From Magnolia sinica (taxonomy: Eukaryota; Streptophyta; Magnoliopsida; Magnoliales; Magnoliaceae), in assembly GCF_029962835.1 (NCBI RefSeq), contig NC_080573.1, positions 39,549,001 to 39,613,000 of the forward strand: DNA of 64,000 nt, read 5' to 3'. Made by a program: the position numbers and the translations under genes. This document shows positions 34,831 through 45,520 of the stretch, piece after piece; positions within the stretch are counted from its first letter, which is position 1, and every line of letters begins with the position of its first letter. The notes below the pieces were generated by a model that worked only from the letters and a program-made list of their open reading frames with translations, was not told the DNA's origin and searched no databases.

Positions 34831-35879
34831 AAAAGAAAAAAGATAAAATGAGTGCAAGGGTGGCCAATCTCACAAGGAAAGTCGAAGCCATGGAACCTAA
34901 GAAAGTGAAATGGTCAAACCAAAGGAGGCTGTGGAAGTTGCTTGCGGTATTTGTGCTAGCAACAAACATGTAACACATGATTGTCCAACAATTCTTGCGT
35001 TCCAAGAGTTGTTGAACAAGCAATCAAACACCGTAAACAACTGCCAATGACTATTTGGTGGACCCACCTCAAATACTTATAATTCCAATTGGAGGAACCA
35101 TCCAAACTTCATTTAGAGGAACGGACAATCAACCAATCCTCAAGAGGCCCTTACTTAACTTCTCAATCAAAGAAAACCTCGAGAGGATCTAGTTTTAAAG
35201 CATATCTAAAACCAAAAGCTCTTCGATCAAGGCACATGATAAGCATTTCAAGATCTGATTGAGGTCATATAAAGGATTGAGTCACACTTAGCGATTGGGG
35301 AGAAATGAACTTTTCCAACCCAACCTCTACCCAATCCAAAATCACAATGTAAAATAAGTGACCTAAGCTCTTCGCATAACATAGAGCAAGCAAAGTCTAT
35401 CACCACTCATAAAAGTGAAAAAACAATTGACAAAACTATTCCGGCGTGGCTGAAAGCCTAAGGACTCGGAAGAAGTTGAGAGTGATAGACCTAGTGTTAC
35501 TCCACATGGGATAGAATCAGAATCTCAAAATAAACTGATTACATCATTCCCCCAGCGGTTGATTGCATCAAAACTTCTATCTAACTCTCATGATATTTTA
35601 GAGGTGCTTAAACATGTGAAAGTCAATATCCATCTATTGAATTTCGTTAAACAAATTCCTTTATATGTCAAATTCCTAAAAGATTTATGTATTACCAAAA
35701 AACAACAAAACATACAAAAAGAAGATCTTTTTTACAAAGAAAGTGAGTGTCATCCTCAAGCAAGATGTGCCATAAAAATACAAGGATCTCGGTAGCCCAA
35801 CCACTACTTGTGTAATTGGGAATCACCGGATTGAACATGCACTCACTTAGGGGCAAGTGTAAATCTGACCCCTTATTCG

Positions 35880-36200
35880 GTCTACGAATAGTTGAGTTTA
35901 GGTGAATTAAAACTCATCCAAACCACACTACAACTTCCTGATCGTTCGGTTCGTATACTGAGAAGGATGATTGAGGATGTGTTGGTCCAAGTCGATAAAT
36001 TCTACTATCCAGTGGATTTTATAGTTTTGGATACTCAGCCTATTATGGATGTGAGCACTTAGATTCTCGTCATTCTTGGACGTGCATTCCTAGCTCCATC
36101 AAATGCTATCATTAATTGTAGGAATGAAGTTATGAATTTATCTTTAGGTAACATGACATTGGAGCTCAATAGTTTTTTCAATATGAGCAAATAATTAGAG
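35880..36200 (+). pseudogene. Athila-like protease fragment
   Basis: The plus strand reads ..DRSVRILRRMIEDVLVQVDKF, FIVLDTQPIMDVST, ILVILGRAFLAPSNAIIN and MNLSLGNMTLELN (across an in-frame stop), which is the standard Athila retropepsin region. Confidence 0.75.
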
Positions 36201-36711
36201 GATATTAACAATACCCGCGACATTAAAATGATCGATTCTTTCGTGGAAGATAGAGCACTTTTAACTATATACTTTGACCCTTTCAGAGAAGTGTTTGGCC
36301 CACTCCCCTGGTTTTAAATGATGACATGATTAGGAAGATGAATGTCTTGCTTGATGCGACACTGATACTTGAAATTAACCGGTGGAGGCCACAATTCGAG
36401 ACTTTGCCCCAAATCGATATAGTGCCTCTACCGTCTAGTCTCAAGGCACTAAAGCTTGACCTAAAACCTTTGCCCATCGATCTTAAATATGTTTATTTAG
36501 GTCAATACAAGACATACCTGGTGGTGATTTTCTCCCACTTCAACAAAAATAAGAGAGTACGCTCATTTCTACTCTCAAGGAATATAAGGGAGCCCTTGGA
36601 TGGACGATTGCAGACCTCAAGGGAATTGACCCTTTAATTTGTACTCACCGCATTCACTTAGAAGAAAATGCAAAAACCTTCTGACAACCACAATGTTGTT
36701 TAAATCCTAAC

Positions 36712-37895
36712 ATGAAGGAAGTGGTTAAAGCTGAGTTACTTAAATTATTGGATGTGAGTATCATATACCCTATATCCGACAATCAATGGATGAGTCCAAC
36801 ACAGGTGGTTCCTAAGAAGTATGGAATCACCATCGTAGCCAATGTTGATAATGAACTCATGCCAACTAGAGTTATGATTAGAGGATGTGTATTAACTACT
36901 GAAAGTTGAATACCGTCACAAGGAAGGACCATTTTTCGTTACCTTTTCATTGATCAAATTTTAAAAAGGCTAGCTGGTCATTCTTACTACTGTTTCTTAG
37001 ATGGGTATTCGGGCTACAATTGGATAGAGATAGGCCTTGAAGATCAGGATAAAACAACATTCACATGCCCCTTTGACACCTTTGCTTATTGAAAGATGCC
37101 ATTCAGACTGTTTAATGCCTTGCTATATTTCAGCGGTGTAACTTGAGCATATTTTCAGATATAGTGGGGCAATACTTAGAGGTCTTCATGGATGGCTTCT
37201 CTGTCTTCAGTCCATCCTTTAGCGAATGCCTTGAAAATCTTAAATATGTATCGAAGAGATGCGAAGAAAAAAATCTTGTGCTAAATTGAGAAAAATGTCA
37301 TTTCATGGTTCCCAAGGGAATAGTTCTTGGACAGATAATTTTATTCAAGGGAATTGAGGTGGATAAGGCTAAAATTGATTTAATCTCTAGCCTACCTCTA
37401 CCCAAAAGCATATGTGATGTGCGATCCTTTCTGGGACACACTAGGTTCTATAGGAGATTCATTAAGGATTTTAGTAATCTCTCTCGTCTTTTATGCAATC
37501 TCCTACAAAAAGGATGTTCGATTCAAGTGGAGCGAAGAATGCCTATAAGCTTTCTCTAAGCTCAAGGCTATGTTAATCACTACTCATATCATGTAACCAC
37601 CTGATTGAAATATTCCTTTTGAGATTACGTGCAATGCATCTAATTATGCTATTGGGGCAGTGTTAGGCCAAAGAAAGGAGAATAAGTCCCATGTGATTTA
37701 CTATGTGAGGAGAACTCTAAATTCTGCTCAAGTGAACTACTCTACTACGGAGAAGAAACTCTTAGCCGTAGTGTTCGCTTTGGACAAACTTAGGTCCTAC
37801 TTGATTGGATCCAAGATCATCATCTACACTGATCATACGGCGCTAAAATATTCTTTCTAAGAAGGATGCCAAGCCTTGCCCGATATCTCCAGAAT
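36712..37895 (+). pseudogene. Athila-like reverse transcriptase and RNase H, 3'-truncated
   Basis: The frames read VVKAELLKLLDVSIIYPISD, VVPKKYGITIV; then AGHSYYCFLDGYSGYN, FTCPFDTFAY, MPFRLFNA; then FMDGFSVFSPSF (canonical VFMDDFSVFG, with the second catalytic Asp lost); then RSFLGHTRFYRRFIKDFSNL; then RNase H (YYVRRTLNSAQVNYSTTEKK, YTDHTALKYSF). Homology stops at about 37895. No integrase and no 3' LTR follow, so the element is truncated. Confidence 0.85.
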
Positions 37896-38330
37896 TCACA
37901 AGGTACTGGGGGATGCCTGTTGTGCGGCGCAGAACGGGGTGGCCGCGCAATGGTTGACCCAATATCCATCATGCGGCGTGTAACATGCCTGTTGCGCCTG
38001 CAATGACCCTTTGTTCATGAGTTTCACCTTTATGATTCTTCCAATAGCTTGGTTAATTTGAAAAGAAAAGAACTTTTGAAGGATCGAGAAGATTTACAAA
38101 GAGATCGTTTTTTCAAAAAGTTCTACCTGCATAACAACTTCTGCAGTAAGAAGATCATATCCCAAATTAAAATGCTGCCGAAATCAATATTTGAACAGAT
38201 TTGATTATTGTGTTTTATAATTGTACGCTTTATTTTAGAATCAAGAGAAATATGAGGATGTAAATGAATTTCAAAATCAATAAAATATTTTATAATGATT
38301 GTTCTCTCATTCTTTCTTCGTTAATCATTA
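37896..38330. other. No gene seen
   Basis: A short GC-rich piece (37910-38020, TGTGCGGCGCAGAACGG) is followed by AT-rich sequence. It is neither Athila LTR nor recognisable coding sequence. Confidence 0.4.
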
Positions 38331-38656
38331 AATAAGAATCCCCCAATCAAAACACATTCGTTTCTCGTCGAAACCACAACATAAGCTCACAGTGGCATCC
38401 ATTACATGGAATACATTGATTCTCATTTCTGAGAGGTCCGGTAAACCTTGGACTACTGTCATGAGATGAAATCGTAGCCTACCATTTGGGCCACATGGAA
38501 CATTGTAAGGCCCACTCAAGGACGTGGGTCCCACCATGAATAGGCCATTTAGGGTCTTCTTTTCCAGTAAAAACATAATCCAGACCATTCCAAAATCAGT
38601 AATTTCTGTTGATGAGGTCCGACTTGCCTCAGCAGCCTTGCTTGATTCTGCTTTTG

Positions 38657-38790
38657 GTAATGTAAAAAAAAAAAGAACAGGAGAAAGAGAGATGATGATG
38701 ATGATGATGTAAGATTAGTTTCCAGCTCCAACATAGGAAAATAAGAGAGAGAGAGAGAGAGAGTACCAATTTCTTCGATTCCACTTCCAT
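38657..38790 (-). CDS. Candidate gene start, unknown product (first exon plus first intron)
   Basis: On the minus strand, ATG at 38790 opens an 8-codon exon (MEVESKKL) ending at 38767 before GTACTC. A 110-nt intron with a CT microsatellite and a long T tract ends in ACCAAAAGCAG at about 38657. The following sequence is open in two frames: one gives NQARLLRQVGPHQQ, the other (out of phase) ESSKAAEASRTSSTEITDFG. Neither resembles a family I know. The region to the left soon turns into phrase-type repeat and retrotransposon, so the gene may be a relic or may have a very long intron. The promoter (38951-38982) is the best support. Confidence 0.35.
38690..38765. repeat. Microsatellites (GAT)n and (GA)n
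   Basis: GATGATGATGATGATGATG at about 38691-38709 and an AG run at about 38744-38763. Both fall inside the candidate minus-strand intron. Confidence 0.9.
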
Positions 38791-38950
38791 GCTCCAATGA
38801 AGGCTGCAAGATTCGAATTGGATTTGGGAATGAGAAGAAGAGGAAAAGCTGAAAAGGGAAAAGGGAGAAGAAAGGAAAAGCCGAACAGAATGTGAAGAAC
38901 AATCGTCTGTACGGTGAGGAGTGAGGACCGTGAAGTGAATGAAACAGACT

Positions 38951-38982
38951 TAGGGTTTTTTTTTTCCAGAGCTTTATATATG
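38951..38982 (-). promoter_or_regulatory. Telo-box-like motif and TATA box ahead of the candidate gene at 38790
   Basis: The minus strand reads CATATATAAAGC (TATA box at 38974-38982) and then AAAAAACCCTAAG (telo-box-like, 38951-38960), about 170-190 nt ahead of the ATG. This combination is typical of housekeeping and ribosomal-protein promoters in plants. Confidence 0.45.
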
Positions 38983-39450
38983 GTGGGTCAAGCCTGAGTT
39001 AAGATTGAGTCGAGTCGAGTGACCTAGTGCTTGAACTCGACTCAATTTTTGACTCGAGCTCTAAAATGTGACTTCACTCAACTCGTCCCACTGAGTCGTG
39101 GTGAGTGAAGGGAAGTTTTTTCGAGTAAAGTTGATTGAGTTTATCAAGCTGACTCGGCTCATGACCATGTATAGTTCTACCAAGACGATTGAAATTGTTG
39201 TCTCTCGATTAAGATGGTTGAGTTCGACCAAAATGATCGATTTTGCAGTTTTTCGATCAAGATGACCAAGTTAGGCCAAGTCGAGCGACTTTTGTCAAAA
39301 TTGATGCTTTTATTGGGTCGATTAATTATCTTTATTGCACCAAACAACGAATTAATATTGCATTCACTTTTATCAAATGCAAAGTGATGTGTGGGGCAAT
39401 ATTGTACCGTATTCTTGACCATTCTTGGAAAACCCAATTGAAAGGACACG

Positions 39451-40100
39451 TGTTATAACAAGGGAAATATATTGCAGGCTAAAGATCTTCAATAATTTTT
39501 GGAGTGTCTTTTATGGAATCATAATAGACAGAATGCAAGACATAAAGTAGTTGAGAAGAATTCAAAAGCAAATCAAGCAGCTGATCGAGCGGCTGATGGT
39601 CATTTAGGGGATCGATCGAGCGACTGAGTGCATCTAGGAGGTCGATCAAGCAGTCGATAGTCATTCAGGAGGTTAATCAAGCGGTCGAGTCTCATCTAGG
39701 ATGCCGATCAAGCGATCGACAGTCATCTAGGAGCTTAATTGAGTGACCAAGTGGAATGTGGTTGACTTAGTAAGGAGGACCAGAGTGGTTACTAGGACAT
39801 GTGGCAAATAAGTCTTCAGAAGGTCATGTAGTACTAAAATGGTTATAACAATCGTAAGAACGTGGAAAGCATTTAGAAGATCAGTAGTGTTGAAACGGTT
39901 ATAGCAACCGTTAGAACGTGAAAAACATCAAAATGGCCGGATTAATGCTATAAATAACAAAGGAATTTAATAAAGCGATTTATCTCATACCAATCCAATC
40001 AAACCTAATATATCTTTTAATTCAATTATCTGTAATTTACCTTCCTTAATATAATTACTCTACCTTTTTCGTAATCAATTACATTTCATAGAATAATTCT
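39451..40100 (+). repeat. Possible solo LTR with internal 31-bp tandem repeat
   Basis: It begins TGTTATAACAAGGG and has a GCTATAAATAACAAAGG TATA-like box at about 39949, then an AT-rich tail. Upstream of the TATA-like box lie the 31-bp repeats and AACGGTTATAGCAACCGTTA. The layout mirrors the LTRs at 2848, 24537, 29949 and 32180. No partner LTR or duplication was seen, so this call is tentative. Confidence 0.35.
39581..39745. repeat. 31-bp tandem repeat, about five copies
   Basis: GATC(G/A)AG and the related words recur at 39583, 39614, 39644, 39675, 39706 and 39737, giving spacings of 31, 30, 31, 31, 31. Units have the form CGATCAAGCGGTCGA..GTCATCTAGGAGG and are diverged. Confidence 0.85.
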
Positions 40101-40667
40101 TTATTTTTTGGCTTGTTATTTACATTCCATGGTATAATATGCGACATTAATAAAGTAGTTGATAATCTAAATTGTAGTTTGGATGCATGCTCATGCAATG
40201 ACTTCAATGCGTTATCTATAAAAGTGTTTTCTTTGTATCTGATTATAATGCTTCTTTTTTTTTTTTTTCATATTGAGAAGGTTTTTTATATCGAAGAACA
40301 ATCCTCTCTTAATACCACCTTATCCTATTTATATACTAAAAGCGTGTTTGGATAGGTGACTCATCTCATTCGACACATGCGCATATGCTTACTTGGCACG
40401 CTTGGGGTTACAATTGTTTGGTTTGAATTGAATCACAAATTTAATTCTATCACACGCGCACTTATCATGTGGCTGGAACCGAAAATCGAGCACCGACGCT
40501 CCCCAATCACTAGCACATATATCGAATTATCAGGATCGTTCGAGCAGTGCAATCTCAAATGAGCCCAAGTATTCTGATAGCCTCGATTGGAGTAAGCGTT
40601 CCCGCGTGCACTGAGTCACCACCACTTAAGATTAAGAAACGGTGCAAGCGCACACAACCTCCCATCC

Positions 40668-41152
40668 GGACCGGGGACTTCGCACTGCCCAAGCTCGGCA
40701 GGTGCAGGGGTTCTGAGTGGCCACTGTTGATATACATGTATTATCCACACCGTCTATTCATTTTTTTCTTATCATTTTAGTAATAAAAAAGATTTACGAG
40801 GCTCATCCAAAGTTCACGTGAACCACACCAAAGGAAGCAGTAGTGACGATAACACCTCCCATTGAAACCTTTGTGGGCCCACCGTTATATTTATTTTCCA
40901 TCCAACCTGTTCATAGGGTCACGTGGACTTAGATGAATGGAAAACACTAACATCAGATTGATCCAAAACTTCCGTGGCCCCAGGAAGTTTTCAACGGTAT
41001 GCGTTTCATCATCACTGTGTGGTCCACTTAAGTACTTAATCTAACTGATGTTTTGGATAATACCTTAAATTGATATCCAAAAATGGATGGACGGTGTGGA
41101 TAAAACCTATTCATTAAGGTAGCCACTCAGAAGGGGTACCGAATCCGCGTCC
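40668..41152. mobile_element. Foldback MITE abutting the eL41 promoter (485 bp)
   Basis: The right end (inverted) GGACGCGGATTCGGTACCCC and the left end GGACCGGGGACTTCG start similarly. The inner arms match clearly: TTCTGAGTGGCCACTG on the left against AGCCACTCAGAAGG on the right, then ATTATCCACACCGTCTATTC against GGATGGACGGTGTGGATAAA. A 9-bp flanking match (CTCCCATCC at 40659, GTCCCATTT at 41153; 6 of 9) suggests an old target duplication. It is the same family as 20983-21503. The ends are less certain than the arms. Confidence 0.6.
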
Positions 41153-41159
41153 GTCCCAT

Positions 41160-41204
41160 TTAGGGTTTCTCTCGTCCCATGCTAAAACCCTAACCCTATA
41201 TATA
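41160..41204 (+). promoter_or_regulatory. eL41 core promoter: two telo-boxes and TATA box
   Basis: TTAGGGTTT (41160-41168, inverted telo-box), AAACCCTAA (41185-41193, direct telo-box) and TATATATA (41197-41204) lie 100-145 bp before the ATG. Telo-boxes are the characteristic element of plant ribosomal-protein promoters and support the gene call. The upstream MITE ends only 8 bp before the first telo-box. Confidence 0.8.
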
Positions 41205-41303
41205 CCGGAGAGGTCATTTCCTTTTCCTCAGAAAACCGAAATCGGCAGAGCCTCGTGAAAGGGAGCGAGAGATCGAAGGGAGGCAGAGAATAAGAAGAAG
41301 AAG

Positions 41304-41315
41304 ATGAGGGCCAAG
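41304..41315 (+). CDS. RPL41: 60S ribosomal protein eL41, exon 1 (four codons)
   Basis: The first coding exon is only ATG AGG GCC AAG, then GTACG begins the intron. The plant eL41 protein begins MRAK, and the intron after the fourth codon fits. The 5' leader (about 41230-41303) is purine-rich and follows a telo-box/TATA promoter. Exon 2 is 4.9 kb downstream; the split leaves both parts too short to be noticed by length alone. Confidence 0.9.
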
Positions 41316-42172
41316 GTACGTTTTCTCCACCTCCTATTTCTTTTCTTATTGTATCTCGCATTAGATCGTCTTTCCATGCAAAAATGTTCTCTTTTCTCTG
41401 CTTAAAATCGATTAGATCTAGACCCGTTTATGATAAACGCGATTCGGATTTTCTGTCATTGATTTTTATCTGATGATGAATCACATATCGTTGTACTTTC
41501 ATTGTATTTGCTTGAATTTGTATGGTTTATATTATCTTGGATGTTCTTCGTGCTTTTCTTAGGGTTGGCCCCCTTTTCTGCATTGCGGTAGATGTATCTG
41601 AGGATTAGTGTTTCTGAACTGTGTTGTGAGGTTAGAGTGTGATGGTGATGACGTTTGAAGATTATAGAATTTCAGTTAAGGATTTGAGAAATTTCTGATG
41701 ATCTTTTTATTGTGATTGTTCTTTTTGAGTACTCTGGACTTCCTATACATACTGCTTTAATCAATTGATTTGGGTTGGCCATTCAATCCAACCCTCTTTG
41801 TGGGTTCTTTCACATGAATCTCACAGATTGGATGGTCCTGTTTATCTGTCGCACTGACCAGCAGAATGGATGGCCTGGAAAGTTTGTTACAAAGAAGTCC
41901 AACCGATAGTTTGTATTTCCAACGGGTTCTCATTGACATCCCATTAATATCCCTGGAAATGAATGGAAGTGAGTAAAGTGGTTCATGTTCATATATGGGC
42001 CATAAGATCTTACTTTTACGACTTACTTTTACATGTTGGCCTGGATTGATCTGGTTAAAGTCCAGTGGTCCCAACATTAGTAGTCATCTACTTAGTTGTT
42101 AGAGTTTGTTTGCACCATGATCTGATGTTCAGATAGGGGCCATAAGATCCTCCTGCTGACTTACTTTTAGGG

Positions 42173-42723
42173 CCTGTTTGGGACCGTGGATTTGGAATCC
42201 TCCCGTTGTGTTTGGCACCCTGGATTCACGATCTCCTGTAATCCAGAAGTACCTACACATGGCATATTTACAGGATTTTGAATTTAATTACTAAATCAAC
42301 TTTAATATCTCTAATTAGTGTACATATGTAATGTTTGACACAATGGTTGTAATAAGCCTGTTGAAATATATACTTTGCTAAAAAATGATGAAATTCCAAG
42401 TCTCGGATGGGCCACAAGCACAGGATCATCTCTGAGTGACTAACCAATGATTTTTAACAATTGATATACATGGACAATGTTTGGATGGCGCAGATTATCC
42501 TATTAAAGTAATTATAGTGATGCCATTGATAATCTGATAGTTTTGGGATATCATCAGTGGGCAATGTGCCCACTAGATTAGTAACCTAGGGACACATGTT
42601 ACACATGCAACTCATGGAAGGACCAAGCTTCAACCTTGGATTTGAAACCCCCAGTTACTTTATGGTGCTAAACATACCAGGGGATTTCAAATCCCCCCAA
42701 ATCCATTGTGCCAAACAACCCCT
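42173..42723. mobile_element. Harbinger-like MITE, copy 2 (in the eL41 intron)
   Basis: The left end GGGCCTGTTTGGGACCG and the right end GTGCCAAACAACCCC are imperfect inverted repeats of the GGGCCTGTTTGG type. The flanks TTA / TTG suggest a degraded 3-bp target duplication. The next 30 bp inward also pair (GGATTTGGAATCC against GGATTTCAAATCC). The interior is an inverted match to 19619-20258. Confidence 0.65.
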
Positions 42724-45164
42724 TGTGAGCCTGGATTGAACTGGTGAAAGTCCAGCGGTCCCAACATTAGTAATCATCTACTTAGTTGTTTGAGTTTGGT
42801 TGTACGAGGTTTTCCTTTATTAACACATATTTGGTGGGCTACTTTTCAAGTATCGTATGACATTCCCATTTGAATGCTTATTGAGTGAGCTTCAAATGAG
42901 CCCAAGCTCTTGCCATTCTAATCTCATTCAAGTGAGTTACTGGTTACGGCCAATTTACATAGACCTTTTATGGTTCTGATGTCATTCAAGAGCATTTGGT
43001 CATCTTTGCTATTTTAATGAAAATAGGTGGTCATGATTATAAGTAATAGATAGTTAGCATTGTATTAAGGTTCTCTTTTCTTAAGAAAGAATATATACAT
43101 GTAAAGGCATTGTTCTAAGGAGTTATGATTAATAAAAAAATATTTTTTCCTGGGCTTTGTAGCATGTTCTTCTTTTCTTTTGGCATGGGTTGCATATGGT
43201 AGAAGAAGAGTATGTGTTGATAGTGATTACTGGCATAATGGCTAGTACGTTGTTGGATATTAGTTCACAGCCTTTATTTCTATGTTTTATGTTGCATTCA
43301 TGAAGAAATTTAATGGTTTGATCTTCAAGATAAACCTACATATCCAAAATATCCAAATAGATATTCTCTTTATTTGATTTTCTTGCGTCAACAATTGTTA
43401 ATCATTTACAAGATTCAACCCTCTTAATACATATGACTACCATGGTCTTAATTATTGCTGGGGATATGGCATGTGCTCTGATTGGGGAGAGGAAGGAAGA
43501 GAGATTGGGGAGAAGTCGAGAAAGTATGTGCCTAGTGAGAATTATGGAGAGAAAGTAGGTGCTAGAGCCCTGTTGATGTGGAAAAAAAATGGCCTTGGTT
43601 AATGATTCACATTTTTCAAATGCCCCAAATGCCCTGACCTATTTTTGACATCCGTCCCAAGTCCTTCCAAATCCTAAGGTTGAGGGCTGTAGCAGAAACT
43701 AATTGCATGGTCAAAATCATTCAATACTGCTTGTGTCATATTTGCAGATGATGTATCGAATGTTTTAACCACTATTTTAATACATCTTTGGATCTACCAA
43801 GAATTGGTGGTGTGAAAATACTACTACCATAAAATGATAAATTTCATGATAGAGGCAGGCTTCCCATGCTAGTTTTGCACAATTTGAAAAAGATTGTAAC
43901 TCATCCTCCTCACCTACTGCATTGATATGCAGCTATCCTAGATCATCCAAATTGTAGATGGATCATGTTTCTAAATTACACTGATTGTGGAATCGCAACT
44001 CTGCCAATCATCTCCATCTTTGGACTCAATTTATCTACGCTAAAGATCTACTTCTCCTTGATTCATGACTGCATGAATTATCACTGTGTTATTTTTTTTT
44101 TCCCATCAGTTTGGCTCCTTTTTTTTAATAACGAAAATTCAAAATTTCTTGTTGCTACTGCAGGCTATTGGTCTTTGTATGCCAACTGCTTGTTGCTGCT
44201 TCATTACATGGATGCCCCTAGCGGGGTTCTAATAAAATAGCGTTCATGGTATAGTGGGAAATGTAAGGTGTCTGATTTGTTGTGAGAAGCTTATTGAATC
44301 AGGGACTGGTCCTGACCTGTTTTTATGGGCGGTTTGTTACCAACCGGTACAAGCAGTCTGGTCCATGATGTCATCATGGTATAGCAAGTGGACACAATGA
44401 TCAAATAAGGATTTGATCTGTTGACCAGGGCTGATGTCCTGGCCCAGTAGCTCAACAGGCTAGTTGCCAAATGGGTTTTTAGGGAGCTGAACCATTTTCG
44501 CTGCTGGTTCCAATCCTGATTAGAGCTGGGCATCGGACCGAGTCGAATCGGATTGGGTCCAACTCAACTCTGTCCGAGTTTTGCATGGCCTGACCCGAAC
44601 TCGGTCTGATTCGGGACGAGTATGGGTCATCTGACTTGATCCGATCCTAACCCATGCTGGCCTGAACTGATTAAGAGTCCGACTCGGTCAGGAAAACCGA
44701 GTCGGATCGGATTTGGCCAGGTCCGGTTTGGTTGTGTATATTTGTGTTTTTCCAATGTATTGGCACCTTGCTTGCTCTTTTTCATTTTTTGTGGCATGTC
44801 GACAATGAGGTTCTCTCATGGTTTGTCAGCATGTGTTGGTACATACAAGCCATGTGTTAGCTGGGCTTCTCCATATAGATGATGTAGCCCAAAATAGGTG
44901 GACAACAAAAGTATAGAAATGATAGATGGTTCTAACAGTCCACTTCAATGGATATGTGTGGCCCATCAGATGAGGGGACCGACCTCATTTTAGGATCAGG
45001 TCATCATCATGGTCAGGCCCACCTGATGCATCTTTGTGTTCCACACATATGACAGGCTGGCACATGTAGCCAGTTTAGTGGTGCATGTGCCATGTGGGCT
45101 TAGCAAAGCATTTCAAGAGAACTATGAGAGGAAGTTTAAGCTGACTCAGGTTTGAATTGCATAC

Positions 45165-45352
45165 CATAGATAAACTCCGGTTGAGAAATGATCAGGATAA
45201 CGTAGAACTCTCACATTCTCGTGAATGTTAAGAAGTCTTTGCTTACTATACACACTGTTGATTTTCAAAGCAATTGCAACTTCTTTGTACAAAAGGATAT
45301 AAATCTGCATATGGTTGAATTTGCATCTTAGATTACTCCGTGGCATCATAAA

Positions 45353-45394
<42 letters not shown>

Positions 45395-45520
45395 ATGACG
45401 GCCTATGAGATTGGAAGAAATGGACCTCTGATTTTGCTTCTTCAAATGATGAAGCAATTGCTTAAATGCAGCTTTCCCATCTACAAACCACTGAGCCTGA
45501 CTTCCATCTTCTATCAAACC
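45165..45520 (-). pseudogene. Captured phospholipase D zeta (PXPH-PLD) fragment: two exons with intron
   Basis: The minus strand holds two pieces of a PLD zeta type gene. Exon A (45520-45426) begins after CCCTAG and reads GLIEDGSQAQWFVDGKAAF, then, after a 1-nt deletion at about 45463, EAIASSFEEAKSE, ending before GTCCAT. Exon B (45304-45165) begins after ATGCAG and reads IYILLYKEVAIALKINSVYS then LLNIHENVRVLRYPDHF, ending within a Trp codon before GTATGC. In the parent family these lie just before the first HKD catalytic motif (next residues SHHEK, absent here). An exon that normally sits between A and B is missing or replaced by a region with a CT microsatellite. Retained splice sites show capture of genomic DNA, not of cDNA. 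It cannot encode an active enzyme. Confidence 0.85.
45358..45393. repeat. (AG)n microsatellite
   Basis: About 17 AG units. On the minus strand it is a CT run between the two captured PLD exons and may be part of the captured intron. Confidence 0.9.

Noticed and set aside
39581-39745. 31-bp repeats considered as a CRISPR array
   Set aside because: The units are contiguous and diverged, with no unique spacers, and the genome is plant.
41160-41200. AAACCCTAACCCTA considered as an interstitial telomere repeat
   Set aside because: Only one and a half units, placed next to a TATA box of a ribosomal-protein gene, so a telo-box is the better reading.
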